Below, piece after piece: positions 1 to 8,961 of a stretch of 64,000 nt of DNA. The stretch's first letter is position 1. Each line of letters starts with the position of its first letter. The notes beneath the pieces were generated by a model, which saw only the letters and a program-made list of their open reading frames with translations, made no database searches and was not told the origin of the DNA. The stretch comes from Bog-473 sp963834405 (lineage in GTDB: Bacteria > Actinomycetota > Acidimicrobiia > Acidimicrobiales > RAAP-2), in assembly GCA_963834405.1 (NCBI GenBank), contig CAWIBX010000002.1, positions 248,001 through 312,000 of the forward strand, in the 5' to 3' direction. The position numbers were made by a program, and so were the translations under genes.

Positions 1-58
1 TCCCGACCGGGGTGCGCACCGCCCCCGACCCGGCGCCCGGCCGCTCAGACCGGTCCGG

Positions 59-319
59 TCACTGCCGCAACAAGACCGGGACCAGCACGATCTGCGCAAC
101 GAGGATGACCACGAGGAACGAGAAGTCCAGTCCCCCCATGGGCCGGATGATCCGGCGGACCGGCCGCAGGACGGGCTCGGTCGCCTGGTAGAGGAAGTAC
201 TGCACCCTCGCCAACGTCGTCCCGGGCCGAATCCGGAACCAGCTCAAGATCGCGTACGGGAACATGATCAGCCAGATGTAGGCCTCGATCAGCCACGCGA
301 GGAGATGGAAGATGCTCAC
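59..319 (-). CDS. YggT family membrane protein
   Basis: An 86-residue protein with two hydrophobic segments (about residues 5-25 and 66-84) joined by a basic stretch containing RPVRRIIRPMGG, the layout of the YggT family. YggT proteins sit next to sepF at the end of dcw clusters in Gram-positive bacteria and cyanobacteria and are thought to act at the membrane during division or envelope homeostasis; the molecular role is not settled. It starts with GTG, 21 bases after the sepF stop, so it is probably the last gene of the division operon in this window. Nothing recognisable remains in the 58 bases beyond it. Confidence 0.85.
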   Translation of the reverse strand: MSIFHLLAWLIEAYIWLIMFPYAILSWFRIRPGTTLARVQYFLYQATEPVLRPVRRIIRPMGGLDFSFLVVILVAQIVLVPVLLRQ

Positions 320-340
320 TACCCAGCGAGGGTACCGGGT

Positions 341-925
341 CTAGTCGCGCCCGAAGCCGCGGTCGGCCAGGCGCTGCCGCTCCTCGTCCGAAACCTTGAC
401 GTTGGTCGGGGTGAGCAGGAAGACCTGATCGGCCACCTTTTCCATCTCGCCGGAGAGGGCGTACGTGACACCGCTGCAAAAGTCGATCATCCGGCGCTGC
501 AAATCCCGATCGGCCATCTGGAGGTTGACGATGACGGGGCGGTTGTCCTTCAGACGGTCGGCGATCTCCTTGGCGTCGCCGAAACGTGAGGGCGCCACGA
601 CGTGCACGCGGGCCGAGGTCGCGGCGGCCGTGGGGCTGATCGTCGTGTCGACCGGGACGGGGCGCACGGGGGTGGGCCGTGGCGCCACGGCGCTCGGCTG
701 CGACCGGGACTGGCTCGGCACCGCCGACTCCCGTGGGAGGGTGCGGACCCGGCTCATGCCGCCGCTGAACTCGTCGGGCTGCTCGTACTCCGCCTGCCGT
801 GGCTCGACCCGGGAGGCGGAGGAGAACCCGCGCGGGGCCCGGTCCTCGAGGTCGTCGTACTCGTCGTACTCGTCATCGAGCAGGCCGAGATACACCATGG
901 TCTTCTTCATGAACGAGGGTGCCAT
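341..925 (-). CDS. sepF: Cell division protein SepF
   Basis: SepF (194 aa) anchors FtsZ to the membrane and aligns its filaments; in actinobacteria it replaces FtsA/ZipA. The N-terminus is a short helix (MVYLGLLDDEYDEY) followed by a Pro/Arg-rich linker (about residues 30-105) and the SepF core (about 106-185) with VNLQMADRDLQRRMIDFCSG and the FLLTP end typical of the family. The ATG is preceded by a strong GGAGAAGG ribosome site. It lies between yggS and yggT, the usual actinobacterial order, and its partner ftsZ is two genes upstream. Confidence 0.95.
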   Translation of the reverse strand: MAPSFMKKTMVYLGLLDDEYDEYDDLEDRAPRGFSSASRVEPRQAEYEQPDEFSGGMSRVRTLPRESAVPSQSRSQPSAVAPRPTPVRPVPVDTTISPTAAATSARVHVVAPSRFGDAKEIADRLKDNRPVIVNLQMADRDLQRRMIDFCSGVTYALSGEMEKVADQVFLLTPTNVKVSDEERQRLADRGFGRD

Positions 926-1009
926 TCCTTCTCCTGTCCCGATACAGCGTAGTGCCCGCTCGGTAGCCCGGTCGGGGCTCGGCGCACCGTTGGTCGTACC
1001 ACGCGGGCG

Positions 1010-1768
1010 CTATCCGACGACCGCCGCGCCCGCCGGCCGCTCCCCGAAGAGCGCCCGACCGATCCGCACCATCGTGGAGCCGGCCGCCACCGCCGCTTCG
1101 AGGTCGTCGCTCATCCCCATCGACCGCTCTTGGAGCCCCAGCTCATCGGCCAACCGCGCCACCTCCCCGAACGCCGTCTCGGCGGCGGACCGTCCCGGCG
1201 CCGCAACGGTCATGAGCCCACGCACATCGAGGCCAAGCGCACGCAACCGGGCGACCAGATGGGGCACCTCCGCCGGCCGGCAGCCGTTGCGGCCGGGGAG
1301 ATCGGTCACGTCGACTTGCACCAGCACCGCGGCGTCCGGTGCGAACCGTGCGATGCGCTCCGCCTCCACCTCGCGGGCGACGCTCTGCCAGACGCCGACG
1401 ATCGGCGCCAGCACCGCCACCTTGTTGCGCTGAATGGCGCCCAGGAAGTGCCACACCGGAACCCGATCCCCGGTCTCTGCCTCGGCAGCCGCACGTGCCG
1501 TCGCAGTCCCGGTCGCCTCCGCCTTGGCCACGAGCTCGGCGACGTAGTTCTCCCCCAGGTCCCGCAACCCCGCCCCCAGTGCGGCGCGTACCGAGTCGGG
1601 ACCGAATCCCTTGGTCACCCCGACGACGCGCACCAGGTCGGGGTCGCCGCCAGCACCCGCGATCCGCCGGCGGACGGCGGCCAGCCGCGACGCGACCTCG
1701 TCGCTAGCGCAGGAAGGAGGGGACGTCGAAATCGTCGTCGCCCAGGTCGAACTCGTCCTCCGACGCAC
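1010..1768 (-). CDS. YggS-family PLP-binding protein (PLP homeostasis)
   Basis: Fold-type III alanine-racemase-like protein that binds pyridoxal phosphate without known catalysis and helps balance PLP and amino-acid pools (the PLPBP/YggS/YlmE family). Visible hallmarks: the PLP lysine in GVTKGF, LGENYV, HFLGAIQRNK, and the C-terminal MGMSDDLEAAVAAGSTMVRIG block. The start is uncertain: the given GTG overlaps the ftsZ end by about 65 bases, and no ATG, GTG or TTG occurs just after the ftsZ stop before conserved residues begin. Translational coupling to ftsZ, or a non-standard start near 1705, is possible. Confidence 0.85.
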   Translation of the reverse strand: MRRRTSSTWATTISTSPPSCASDEVASRLAAVRRRIAGAGGDPDLVRVVGVTKGFGPDSVRAALGAGLRDLGENYVAELVAKAEATGTATARAAAEAETGDRVPVWHFLGAIQRNKVAVLAPIVGVWQSVAREVEAERIARFAPDAAVLVQVDVTDLPGRNGCRPAEVPHLVARLRALGLDVRGLMTVAAPGRSAAETAFGEVARLADELGLQERSMGMSDDLEAAVAAGSTMVRIGRALFGERPAGAAVVG

Positions 1769-2813
1769 CCCCCGTGGCGTCGGCGAAGATGTCGACCGGC
1801 TCGGGCGTCTCGAAGATCGACGACGTCCGGTCTGCCTTCGACGTTCCGGCGCCGTCCTCCCAGCGCTCGAAGCCGGCGGCGATCACCGTGACCCGGACCT
1901 CGTCGCCCATGTTGTCGTCTATGACGGCGCCGAAGATGATGTTGGCGTCGGGGTGGGCCACACCGTGGATGATCTCGGCCGCCTCGTTGACCTCGAACAA
2001 CCCCAGGTCCGAACCGCCCGCGATGTTGAGCAGGATCCCCCTGGCCCCGTCGATCGACGCCTCGAGCAGCGGCGAGGTGATCGCCGCCCGGGCGGCGTTG
2101 GCGGCGCGCCCTTCGCCGATGGAGGAGCCGATGCCCATGATCGCGGTGCCGGCGTTGATCATCACCATCTTCACGTCGGCGAAGTCCGTGTTGATGAGGC
2201 CCGGGACCGTGATGAGGTCCGTGATGCCGCGCACGCCCTGCAGCAGCACCTCGTCGGCCATCTTGAACGCGTTGACCATGCTCGTCTTCTCGTTCGAGAC
2301 CGTGAGCAGGCGGTCGTTCGGGATGACGATGAGCGTGTCGACCTTGTCCTTGAGCCCTTGAATCCCCTTCTCGGCCTGCATGGAACGCCGACGGCCCTCG
2401 AAGGTGAACGGACGCGTCACCACGCCGATCGTCAACGCGCCCAACGCCTTTGCGACTTCAGCGATGACCGGCGCCGCACCCGTCCCCGTGCCGCCGCCTT
2501 CGCCGGCCGTGATGAAGACCATGTCGGCGCCCTGCAGCGCCTCCTCTATGTCGACACGGTGCTCATCCGCCGCCTGGTGCCCGATCTCCGGATCGCTCCC
2601 CGCACCAAGCCCACGAGTCAGCTCTCGGCCGATGTCGAGCTTCAGGTCGGCGTCACTCATCAACAATGCCTGCGCGTCGGTGTTCGCCGCGATGAACTCG
2701 ACGTTGCGGAGCCCCGAGTCGATCATCCGGTTCACGGCGTTGACCCCTCCACCGCCGATGCCGACCACCTTTATGACTGCCAGGTAGTTGCCCTGGGAAG
2801 GCACGGTCGTCAT
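1704..2813 (-). CDS. ftsZ: Cell division GTPase FtsZ
   Basis: Tubulin-like GTPase that polymerises into the division ring (369 aa). The GTP-binding signature GGGTGTG lies at residues 106-112. The N-terminal GIGGGGVNAVNRM and the T7-loop region around DEVLLQGVRGITDLI are intact. The acidic C-terminal linker ends in DDFDVPSFLR, the actinobacterial conserved tail that binds SepF and other partners. The chosen ATG follows a GAGGGA site; longer forms add an unconserved leader. A separate promoter candidate lies about 160 bases upstream, so it may be expressed independently of the upstream cluster. Confidence 0.97.
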   Translation of the reverse strand: MTTVPSQGNYLAVIKVVGIGGGGVNAVNRMIDSGLRNVEFIAANTDAQALLMSDADLKLDIGRELTRGLGAGSDPEIGHQAADEHRVDIEEALQGADMVFITAGEGGGTGTGAAPVIAEVAKALGALTIGVVTRPFTFEGRRRSMQAEKGIQGLKDKVDTLIVIPNDRLLTVSNEKTSMVNAFKMADEVLLQGVRGITDLITVPGLINTDFADVKMVMINAGTAIMGIGSSIGEGRAANAARAAITSPLLEASIDGARGILLNIAGGSDLGLFEVNEAAEIIHGVAHPDANIIFGAVIDDNMGDEVRVTVIAAGFERWEDGAGTSKADRTSSIFETPEPVDIFADATGGASEDEFDLGDDDFDVPSFLR

Positions 2814-2971
2814 GTTGTCCCTCGTCTCCGCGTGGATCGCCGACCGGTGGCTCCCTGAAGACCGGTAGCTCGCTGATAAGTCCCGCCAGCCGCCAATGGG
2901 CGGGTGCATCCATCCATCAATCCCTGAACCTCTGGGGAAGGTTGATGTTCACAGTCCGGCAACGTGACCCC

Positions 2972-3000
2972 ACCATACGGGGGGTGTTCAGGCAGGTCAA
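2972..3000 (-). promoter_or_regulatory. Candidate ftsZ promoter (-35 TTGACC, 17 bp, -10 TATGGT)
   Basis: On the minus strand TTGACC (2995-3000) and TATGGT (2972-2977) are separated by exactly 17 bases, in the 197-base gap between ftsQ and ftsZ. It would give a leader of about 150 nt that includes a short CCGCC/GGCGG hairpin near 2890-2910. Internal ftsZ promoters are common in actinobacterial dcw clusters. This is read by eye and not tested. Confidence 0.55.
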
Positions 3001-3010
3001 GCATCCTACG

Positions 3011-3802
3011 TCACGCTGAGGTCACCGTCGGAGCGTCCGGGACGCTCACGTCGATCACATCCCCGTTGTGCAGGGTTGCACCGGCCAGGATGGACGAGAC
3101 GTCCTCGTACTTGGCGGCCAGTTGGGAATCCGAGCCGATGTCGACCAGGACGGGTGTCGTCATGGCCAGCTGCACCCAACCCTGCGGCTCCACCGTCACG
3201 GCCGTCACCTGCGCGGCGAAGGAGGTCGGAAGCGTCGAGGCCACGCGCAATCCGGTGGCGTCCCGTGCGCCGATGCGGGTCCCGGGGGCGCCCGGTGCGA
3301 CGGGGACGGTCAACAGCAGCAGGCCGGCCGGACGCGTCGCCGACACCGCGAGCACGCGGCCGTCCGCGCTGAGTGTCGCCCAGCGCCCGCCGGACTCGCT
3401 CACCACGAGGCGGGGCGACTCCTCGGTCACCGCAACGTGGACGCCGTCGGGCCACGAGACGTGCACCGCCGCCGACTGCACCCACGGCAGCTTCTCTACG
3501 CGCGCCGCGACGGCTCCCGCGTTCACGTCCATCAACGGCGGGTGGGCGGCCAGGCCGCCCTGGGCCAGCACCTGCGCTGCGGACTCGTGGCCGTTGCCCG
3601 TCACCGTCAACGCGCGCGCGGAGAAGACGGGCGAATGGAGCAGGAACCAGCCCCCGACGATCATGGCGGTGCCGGCGAGAGCGGCCACCAGCACGTACAG
3701 GCGCCGCCGGCCCTGTTCCCGCATGACCGCGGTGCGGCGCGCCGACAGCCGCGGGTCCATGCGACCGTGCCGCGGGCGCGGCGTTCCCTCTGCGGGCGTC
3801 AC
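3011..3802 (-). CDS. ftsQ: Cell division protein FtsQ
   Basis: Bitopic divisome protein (263 aa) that links FtsL/FtsB to the septal synthase. It has a basic cytoplasmic N-terminus (about 1-33), one membrane segment (about 34-55, LYVLVAALAGTAMIVGGWFLL), a POTRA domain starting at HSPVFSARALTVTGN, and the beta domain. The GTG start overlaps the murB stop (GTGA), so the two are probably translationally coupled. Sequence conservation is low, as usual for FtsQ; assignment rests on topology, the POTRA region and position between murB and ftsZ. Confidence 0.9.
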   Translation of the reverse strand: MTPAEGTPRPRHGRMDPRLSARRTAVMREQGRRRLYVLVAALAGTAMIVGGWFLLHSPVFSARALTVTGNGHESAAQVLAQGGLAAHPPLMDVNAGAVAARVEKLPWVQSAAVHVSWPDGVHVAVTEESPRLVVSESGGRWATLSADGRVLAVSATRPAGLLLLTVPVAPGAPGTRIGARDATGLRVASTLPTSFAAQVTAVTVEPQGWVQLAMTTPVLVDIGSDSQLAAKYEDVSSILAGATLHNGDVIDVSVPDAPTVTSA

Positions 3803-4842
3803 CGGGTCTCCCCCGCCGCAGGTGTCTGACCTGGAACGGCAGCGCCGTCGTGCGACCCGTCGGACACCGCACCAGTCTCCCCGTCGTCGAAGCCCAAGAG
3901 GCGGACCTCCGTCGACAGCCGCACGCCACAGCGCTGCTCGACGACGCTCCGCACATGCTCCATGAGCGCCCGGACGTCGTCGGCCCGCCCCCCCTTGTCG
4001 GCCTGAATGAAGTTGGCGTGCTTCTCGGACACATGAGCGGTTCCCAGATGGAAACCCTTCAGTCCCGCCTCCTCTATGAGGCGCCCGGCGGAGTCCCCTT
4101 CGGGGTTCGTGAAGACGGAGCCCGCATTGGAACCCCCCGGTTGGTGTTCCCGTCGCCACTTCACAATGGCGGCGACCGCTTCCAGTTCCGACTCGGCGGA
4201 AGCGGGCGCCACCTCCAGCTCTGCTTCCACCACCAGTTGCGTCGCCGTCACGGACGACGAGCGGTAGCCGTAGGCCAGCCGGGTCACGTCGTCGGTCCCC
4301 CCGTCCTGGCGGACCAGGTCCACCCAGCGGTAGCGGTGGAGGCACGCGGCCATGTCGGAGCCGTGCCCCCCCGCGTTCATCCGCACCGCGCCGCCCACGG
4401 ACCCCGGGACGCCGACCGCCCAGGACAGGCCGGACCAGCCGGCGTCGGCCACCCGGCGCGCCAGAACGGGCAGCGCCAGCGCGCCGCCGGCCCGAACCAC
4501 CGCCACGTCCCCACGTGCGGCGTCCTCTCCGTCGCCTGTCGCGCCGGGAAGCTCCAACCCCGCGAAGCCGCCCCCGAGGTGCACCACCACCCCGTCGAAG
4601 CCGGCGTCCGACACCACCAGGTTGGAGCCCCGGCCGATGACGAAGACGCCGGCCCCCAGGCCATCCGTCACGCCCGCGAGCGCTTCACGGACAGCATCGA
4701 GGTCGGCCGGACCCTCGACCTCGACGAAGAGCGCGGCCGGGCCGCCGACGCCGTACGTGGTGAGCGGCCCGAGCGGCCTCATGAGCGTGGCCCGCGCGCC
4801 CAGCCGCTCGGCGAGGGCGCGCAGCGCGGGACCCGGCGTCAC
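3799..4842 (-). CDS. murB: UDP-N-acetylenolpyruvoylglucosamine reductase MurB
   Basis: FAD enzyme that reduces UDP-GlcNAc-enolpyruvate to UDP-MurNAc with NADPH (347 aa). FAD-binding motifs GRGSNLVVSD and GVPGSVGGAVRMNAGG are present, followed by the catalytic serine region SNAGSVFTNP and EEAGLKGFHLG...SEKHANFI near the end. The GTG overlaps the murC stop; a second GTG lies one codon upstream. The tail (about 25 residues after RLLGF) is low complexity and non-conserved. Confidence 0.95.
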   Translation of the reverse strand: MTPGPALRALAERLGARATLMRPLGPLTTYGVGGPAALFVEVEGPADLDAVREALAGVTDGLGAGVFVIGRGSNLVVSDAGFDGVVVHLGGGFAGLELPGATGDGEDAARGDVAVVRAGGALALPVLARRVADAGWSGLSWAVGVPGSVGGAVRMNAGGHGSDMAACLHRYRWVDLVRQDGGTDDVTRLAYGYRSSSVTATQLVVEAELEVAPASAESELEAVAAIVKWRREHQPGGSNAGSVFTNPEGDSAGRLIEEAGLKGFHLGTAHVSEKHANFIQADKGGRADDVRALMEHVRSVVEQRCGVRLSTEVRLLGFDDGETGAVSDGSHDGAAVPGQTPAAGETR

Positions 4843-6278
4843 CACTGTGGGGACTGGATGAGGACGTCGGGCAGGGTGGTGAGGTCGCCCGCGCCCAGAG
4901 TGATGCACAGGTCGCCGGGACGCAGCAACGCGGTGACCACACGGGCGACGTCGTCCCACCCGGGCGCGTAGGTCACGGGAAGGCGAGGATCCTGCGCCCG
5001 CACGGCGTCGGCGACCAGGCGCCCCGAGACACCCGGCACCGGGCGCTCCCCCGCGCTGTACACGTCGGTGACCACCAGCACATCGGCGTCGGCGAAAGCG
5101 GTGCCGAACTCGGCGGCCAGGGAGGCCGTGCGGGAGAAGCGGTGCGGCTGGAACACCGCGACGACGCGGGACCAGCCCCCCGTGCGCGCCGTGGCCAGGG
5201 CGGCCCGCACCTCGGTGGGGAGGTGGGCGTAGTCGTCCACGAAGGTGACGCCCTCCGCCTCGCCGCGGAACTCGAAGCGTCGTGGGACGCCCGCGAATCG
5301 GGCCAGAGCCGCCTGGGCGGCGTCGAAGGAGGCTCCGGCCTGCAGCGCAGCCACCACGGCCACCGCGGCGTTGCGTGCGTTGTGCCCGCCCGGCACCCCG
5401 ATGTGGAGCGGTCCGAGCGGTCCATCCGGCCCCGTCAGCGTGAAAGAGACCGAGCTCCGGTGCAGTTCGAGGTCACCGATCCGGTAGTCCACGCCGGTGT
5501 CGCTGCCGACCGCGACGGCGCCGTGAGCCCCCCCGATTGCCGCGGCCTCGGGGTCGTCGGCGCAGACGACGGCCCCTTCGCGTGCCGCGGCGACGAACCC
5601 GTCGAACGCGCCGCGCAACGCGTCGAACGTCTCGTAGTAGTCGAGGTGGTCCGGCTCCACGTTCGTCAGAACGGCCAGGTCGGGCTGAATGGCCATGAAC
5701 GTGCCGTAGCTCTCGTCCGCCTCGACCACGAGCCAGTCCCCCGTGTCCCAAACCGCGTTGGTCCCGATTTCGTTGACGTCCGCGCCGATGACAAAGGAAG
5801 GCCGCAGGCCGGCCTCCACGAGGATCAGCGACAGCATCGATGCGGTCGTGGTCTTCCCGTGCGTCCCCGACACGGCAAGGCACTTCCGGGTTGCACAGAT
5901 GGCCGCCAGCATCTCCGAGCGCGGGACGACCCGTACGCCCCGGGTCGCGGCCGCGACGAGCTCGGGGTTGTCGAGCCCGACCGCGGGCGAGAACGTCACC
6001 GCCTCGGCGTCGGCGAGATTCTCGGCACGGTGGCCCACGGCGACCGTGATGCCGTGGGAGCGCAGACGCTGCGCCACGGGCGCGTCCTTCAGGTCCGAGC
6101 CGGTGACGGTATGCCCCATGTCCCGCAGCAGCTGGGCGATGGCGCTCATGCCGGCACCGCCGATGCCGACAACGTGGATTCGGCGGGGCGTCGTCAGGTC
6201 CAGGCCGACTCCCGGAGTTGCGTCACCCGGGACGGCCTCACCCCGGGCGTGGTCGCCGCCGTCAGCGGGCATGGGCAT
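4839..6278 (-). CDS. murC: UDP-N-acetylmuramate--L-alanine ligase MurC
   Basis: ATP-dependent ligase adding the first stem-peptide alanine (479 aa, normal length). It has the N-terminal Rossmann motif VVGIGGAGMSAIA, the ATP loop SGTHGKTTT, EADESYGTF, and the C-terminal FQPHRFSRT block. The start is placed at the first of two close ATGs (6278 or 6272), which overlap the end of murG by about 15 bases. MurC is followed by murB, so the early cytoplasmic steps are encoded together, while murD and murF are missing from this cluster. Confidence 0.96.
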   Translation of the reverse strand: MPMPADGGDHARGEAVPGDATPGVGLDLTTPRRIHVVGIGGAGMSAIAQLLRDMGHTVTGSDLKDAPVAQRLRSHGITVAVGHRAENLADAEAVTFSPAVGLDNPELVAAATRGVRVVPRSEMLAAICATRKCLAVSGTHGKTTTASMLSLILVEAGLRPSFVIGADVNEIGTNAVWDTGDWLVVEADESYGTFMAIQPDLAVLTNVEPDHLDYYETFDALRGAFDGFVAAAREGAVVCADDPEAAAIGGAHGAVAVGSDTGVDYRIGDLELHRSSVSFTLTGPDGPLGPLHIGVPGGHNARNAAVAVVAALQAGASFDAAQAALARFAGVPRRFEFRGEAEGVTFVDDYAHLPTEVRAALATARTGGWSRVVAVFQPHRFSRTASLAAEFGTAFADADVLVVTDVYSAGERPVPGVSGRLVADAVRAQDPRLPVTYAPGWDDVARVVTALLRPGDLCITLGAGDLTTLPDVLIQSPQW

Positions 6279-7461
6279 CGACCAGCTCGGCGATCTTCGC
6301 CGCCGCGTCGGAGTGGCGGTGCCGGCGCGCCGCCTCGGCCATGGCCCGCAGGCGCTGCGGGTCCGAGAGGAGGACGTCGAGCTCCTTGGCGAGCCGGGCG
6401 GCGTTGCACTCGTGATCGGGCACCACCACCGCAACCCCCAGGGCCGCCATGGCCTCAGCGTTGCGCGTCTGGTGGTCTCTGGGCGCACCGGGCAGCGGGA
6501 CCAGGATGGACGGCACACCGGACACAAGAAGCTCGGCGACGGTCATGGCCCCCGCCCGCGCAATGCACAGGTCCGTGGCCGCATACAAATCCGCCATCTG
6601 TTCCTCGAACGGGACCACCCGGTAGAAGAGCGGCTCGTCCCCGCCGCACCCGGGCCCCTCCTCGCCATCAGCGCCCGCACCGCCTTCGGCGCCGGCACCT
6701 CGTTCAGCACGGGCGCGGCGGTCCGACGGTAGCGCAAACGCCTCGTAATCCCGCCGGCCGGTCACGTGGTAGATCGTCCGCCCCTCACCTCCCGCCCAGT
6801 CCTCCGTCAGCCCGACCACCGCGCGGTTGATGCGGAGCGCCCCGAGCGAGCCCCCCATGGCGGCCACCGTTTCCCGTCCGGACGGCAGGCCCAGACTGCG
6901 CCGCCCTCGTGCCCTCCCCTCGGTGGAGCGGTCCAGCGCGGCCAGCTCGGGCCGCACCGGCGTCCCGGTGAGGTGGGCACGCGGAAGGCCGGTGTCTTCG
7001 AACGCGACGGCGTTGGCGGCGGCGAACGGGCCGAGCAACCGGTTGACTGCACCGGCGACGGCGTCCGTGTTGACGGACACCAGGGGGACGCGCGTCACGA
7101 CGGCGGCGACCCCGGCCGGGAAGCTGGCATACCCGCCGACCAGGACGACCACCCGCGGCCGTCGGCGCACGAACGACCCGAGTGCGCGCAGACACGCCCA
7201 GGCGAGCCCGGCCACGGCGCCGACGTTCGCCCACAGGGCCTCGGGCCGCAGGCTGCGACGGATGCCACGCCCGGGAAGCAGCGTGTAGGGGAACTCGAGT
7301 GTCGGCCACAACGCGGCCTCGTGGCCCCGCCGCGACCCGTACAGCTCGACCGCGTCCGGCGCGTGGCCGCGGGCCACCATCGCCCGGGCGATCTGCAGAG
7401 AAGGCACCACGTGGCCGCCGGTCCCGCCGCCTGCGATGACGGTGCCTCGGCGCGCCTTCAC
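6262..7461 (-). CDS. murG: UDP-GlcNAc:lipid I N-acetylglucosaminyltransferase MurG
   Basis: Converts lipid I to lipid II at the inner face of the membrane. The N-terminal GGGTGGHVVPSLQIA loop and the C-terminal donor-binding block GAMTVAELLVSGVPSILVPLP with DHQTRNAEAM are clear. At 399 aa it is a little longer than typical because of a low-complexity Gly/Ala/Glu insertion around residue 255. The GTG start overlaps the ftsW stop (GTGA). Confidence 0.95.
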   Translation of the reverse strand: MKARRGTVIAGGGTGGHVVPSLQIARAMVARGHAPDAVELYGSRRGHEAALWPTLEFPYTLLPGRGIRRSLRPEALWANVGAVAGLAWACLRALGSFVRRRPRVVVLVGGYASFPAGVAAVVTRVPLVSVNTDAVAGAVNRLLGPFAAANAVAFEDTGLPRAHLTGTPVRPELAALDRSTEGRARGRRSLGLPSGRETVAAMGGSLGALRINRAVVGLTEDWAGGEGRTIYHVTGRRDYEAFALPSDRRARAERGAGAEGGAGADGEEGPGCGGDEPLFYRVVPFEEQMADLYAATDLCIARAGAMTVAELLVSGVPSILVPLPGAPRDHQTRNAEAMAALGVAVVVPDHECNAARLAKELDVLLSDPQRLRAMAEAARRHRHSDAAAKIAELVDAHAR

Positions 7462-8873
7462 CGACCCCGGCCGGCTCCGGTCGGCCGGCGCCTCGGTGTT
7501 CCCTTTCCGCCGGATCCTGCCGGTCCGAGCACCGCATCCCGGAACGGGGAACGCGACGCCGGCACCGACCTCGCCCGCGACGCCGATCCCGCCCGCGGCC
7601 CCAATCCCGACGCCGAAGCCTCACCCTGCCGGGCGATGCTGACGAGCACACCCGCTGCGGCCATGGTGATGACGAGGGAGGAGCCCCCGAACGAGATGAA
7701 CGGAAGCGGAATCCCGGTCACCGGCAGCACGCCGACGACCGCACCGATGTTGATCAGCGTCTCCGCCGCCACCCAGGCGACGAGGCCCAGTGCGAGCAGT
7801 CCACCGAAGCGGTCCGGTGCCCGGGTGGCCGCCCGGATGCCGAGCCACAGGAACGTCCCCAAGAGCAGAAGCACCGACAGCGCGCCGACGATGCCGAGCT
7901 GTTCGCCGATGACCGAGAAGATGAAGTCCGTGTGCGCATTGGGCAGGTAGCCCCACTGCTGCTGTCCGCCGCCGAGGCCCGCGCCGATCAGGTGTCCGGA
8001 CCCCAACCCGATCAGTGACTGGACGACCTGGTATCCCGAGCTCGATCCGTGCGCCGACGGGTCGAGGAACGAGAGCAGCCGGGTGCGCCGATAGGGCGAG
8101 GCCACCGCCACGATCAACGCGAGCGCCGCCAAGGCGGCCATCACCTTCATGACCGGACCCAGGCGGACACCCGAGACGAAGAGGAGGGCAAGGACCATGC
8201 AGACGAGCACCATCGCGGTGCCCATGTCGGGCTGCGCCAGGATGAGGACGCAGGCGGACCCGCTGACGAGCAGCAGCGGCCCGATGACCCGGCGGTCCGC
8301 GGCGTCCTCGTCGAGCCGACGGGTGATGAAGTCCGCCGCGAAGAAGGCCAGAGCCAGTTTCATCAGCTCCGACGGCTGCAGCCGGAACTGGCCGAAGCCG
8401 ATCCAGCGGCTCGATCCTTCTGCGTGCACCCCCAGGCCGGGCACGAGGACGACGACCAGCAGGCCGAACGTCACGACGAGCAGCACGGGGCTCCATCGGC
8501 GCAGGCGCCGGTAGTCCACCCTGACCGCGAGCCCGAGGACGACCACCCCGATCGCCATCCACATGACCTCGCGGATCAGGATCGCCCAGGGCGTCCCGTA
8601 GGTCGCGATGGAGATCACCGAGGAGGCGGAGCCCACCATCACGAGGCCGATCACGCAGAGCAGCCCGACGACGACCAGGAGCAGCGTGGAGCTGGGCACC
8701 GTGCGCCCGGCGACGCGGAATTCGTGGCCGGCCCGGTCCGCCCCCGCGCGGCCTCCTGGCGTCGGCCGGTGGGTGGCGGCAACGGATGCGGTGGCGGTCG
8801 CCGTGCTGCGCCGCGTCTGGGTCATCGCCACGGCGCCGCCCCCCCGCTGTCGCCGCCCCTTACCCTCTTCCAT
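7458..8873 (-). CDS. ftsW: Septal peptidoglycan glycosyltransferase FtsW
   Basis: SEDS-family polytopic membrane protein (about 10 segments) that polymerises lipid II at the septum with FtsI. Diagnostic stretches: QPSELMKLALAFF, HTDFIFSVIGEQLGIVGA and GIPLPFISFGGSSL. The selected ATG has a GGAGGGC site four bases upstream; a later ATG at 8825 is the alternative. N- and C-terminal tails are basic and low complexity. It follows mraY with an 88-base gap that would normally contain murD. Confidence 0.94.
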   Translation of the reverse strand: MEEGKGRRQRGGGAVAMTQTRRSTATATASVAATHRPTPGGRAGADRAGHEFRVAGRTVPSSTLLLVVVGLLCVIGLVMVGSASSVISIATYGTPWAILIREVMWMAIGVVVLGLAVRVDYRRLRRWSPVLLVVTFGLLVVVLVPGLGVHAEGSSRWIGFGQFRLQPSELMKLALAFFAADFITRRLDEDAADRRVIGPLLLVSGSACVLILAQPDMGTAMVLVCMVLALLFVSGVRLGPVMKVMAALAALALIVAVASPYRRTRLLSFLDPSAHGSSSGYQVVQSLIGLGSGHLIGAGLGGGQQQWGYLPNAHTDFIFSVIGEQLGIVGALSVLLLLGTFLWLGIRAATRAPDRFGGLLALGLVAWVAAETLINIGAVVGVLPVTGIPLPFISFGGSSLVITMAAAGVLVSIARQGEASASGLGPRAGSASRARSVPASRSPFRDAVLGPAGSGGKGTPRRRPTGAGRGR

Positions 8874-8961
8874 GCCCTCCAGGGCGCGCGCCCCCCCAAT
8901 CGGTCCGACACCCGATGCATCTGCCAATTCTTCCGCAGCGCGCGGCTGAAGTGGGGGAGGG

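Noticed and set aside
45..479. Open frame overlapping yggT and sepF on the minus strand
   Set aside because: Different frame from two well-conserved genes; Arg/Pro/Gly-rich translation with no family features.
5142..6830. 562-codon plus-strand open frame opposite murC and murG
   Set aside because: Shadow of conserved genes on the other strand; no ribosome site.
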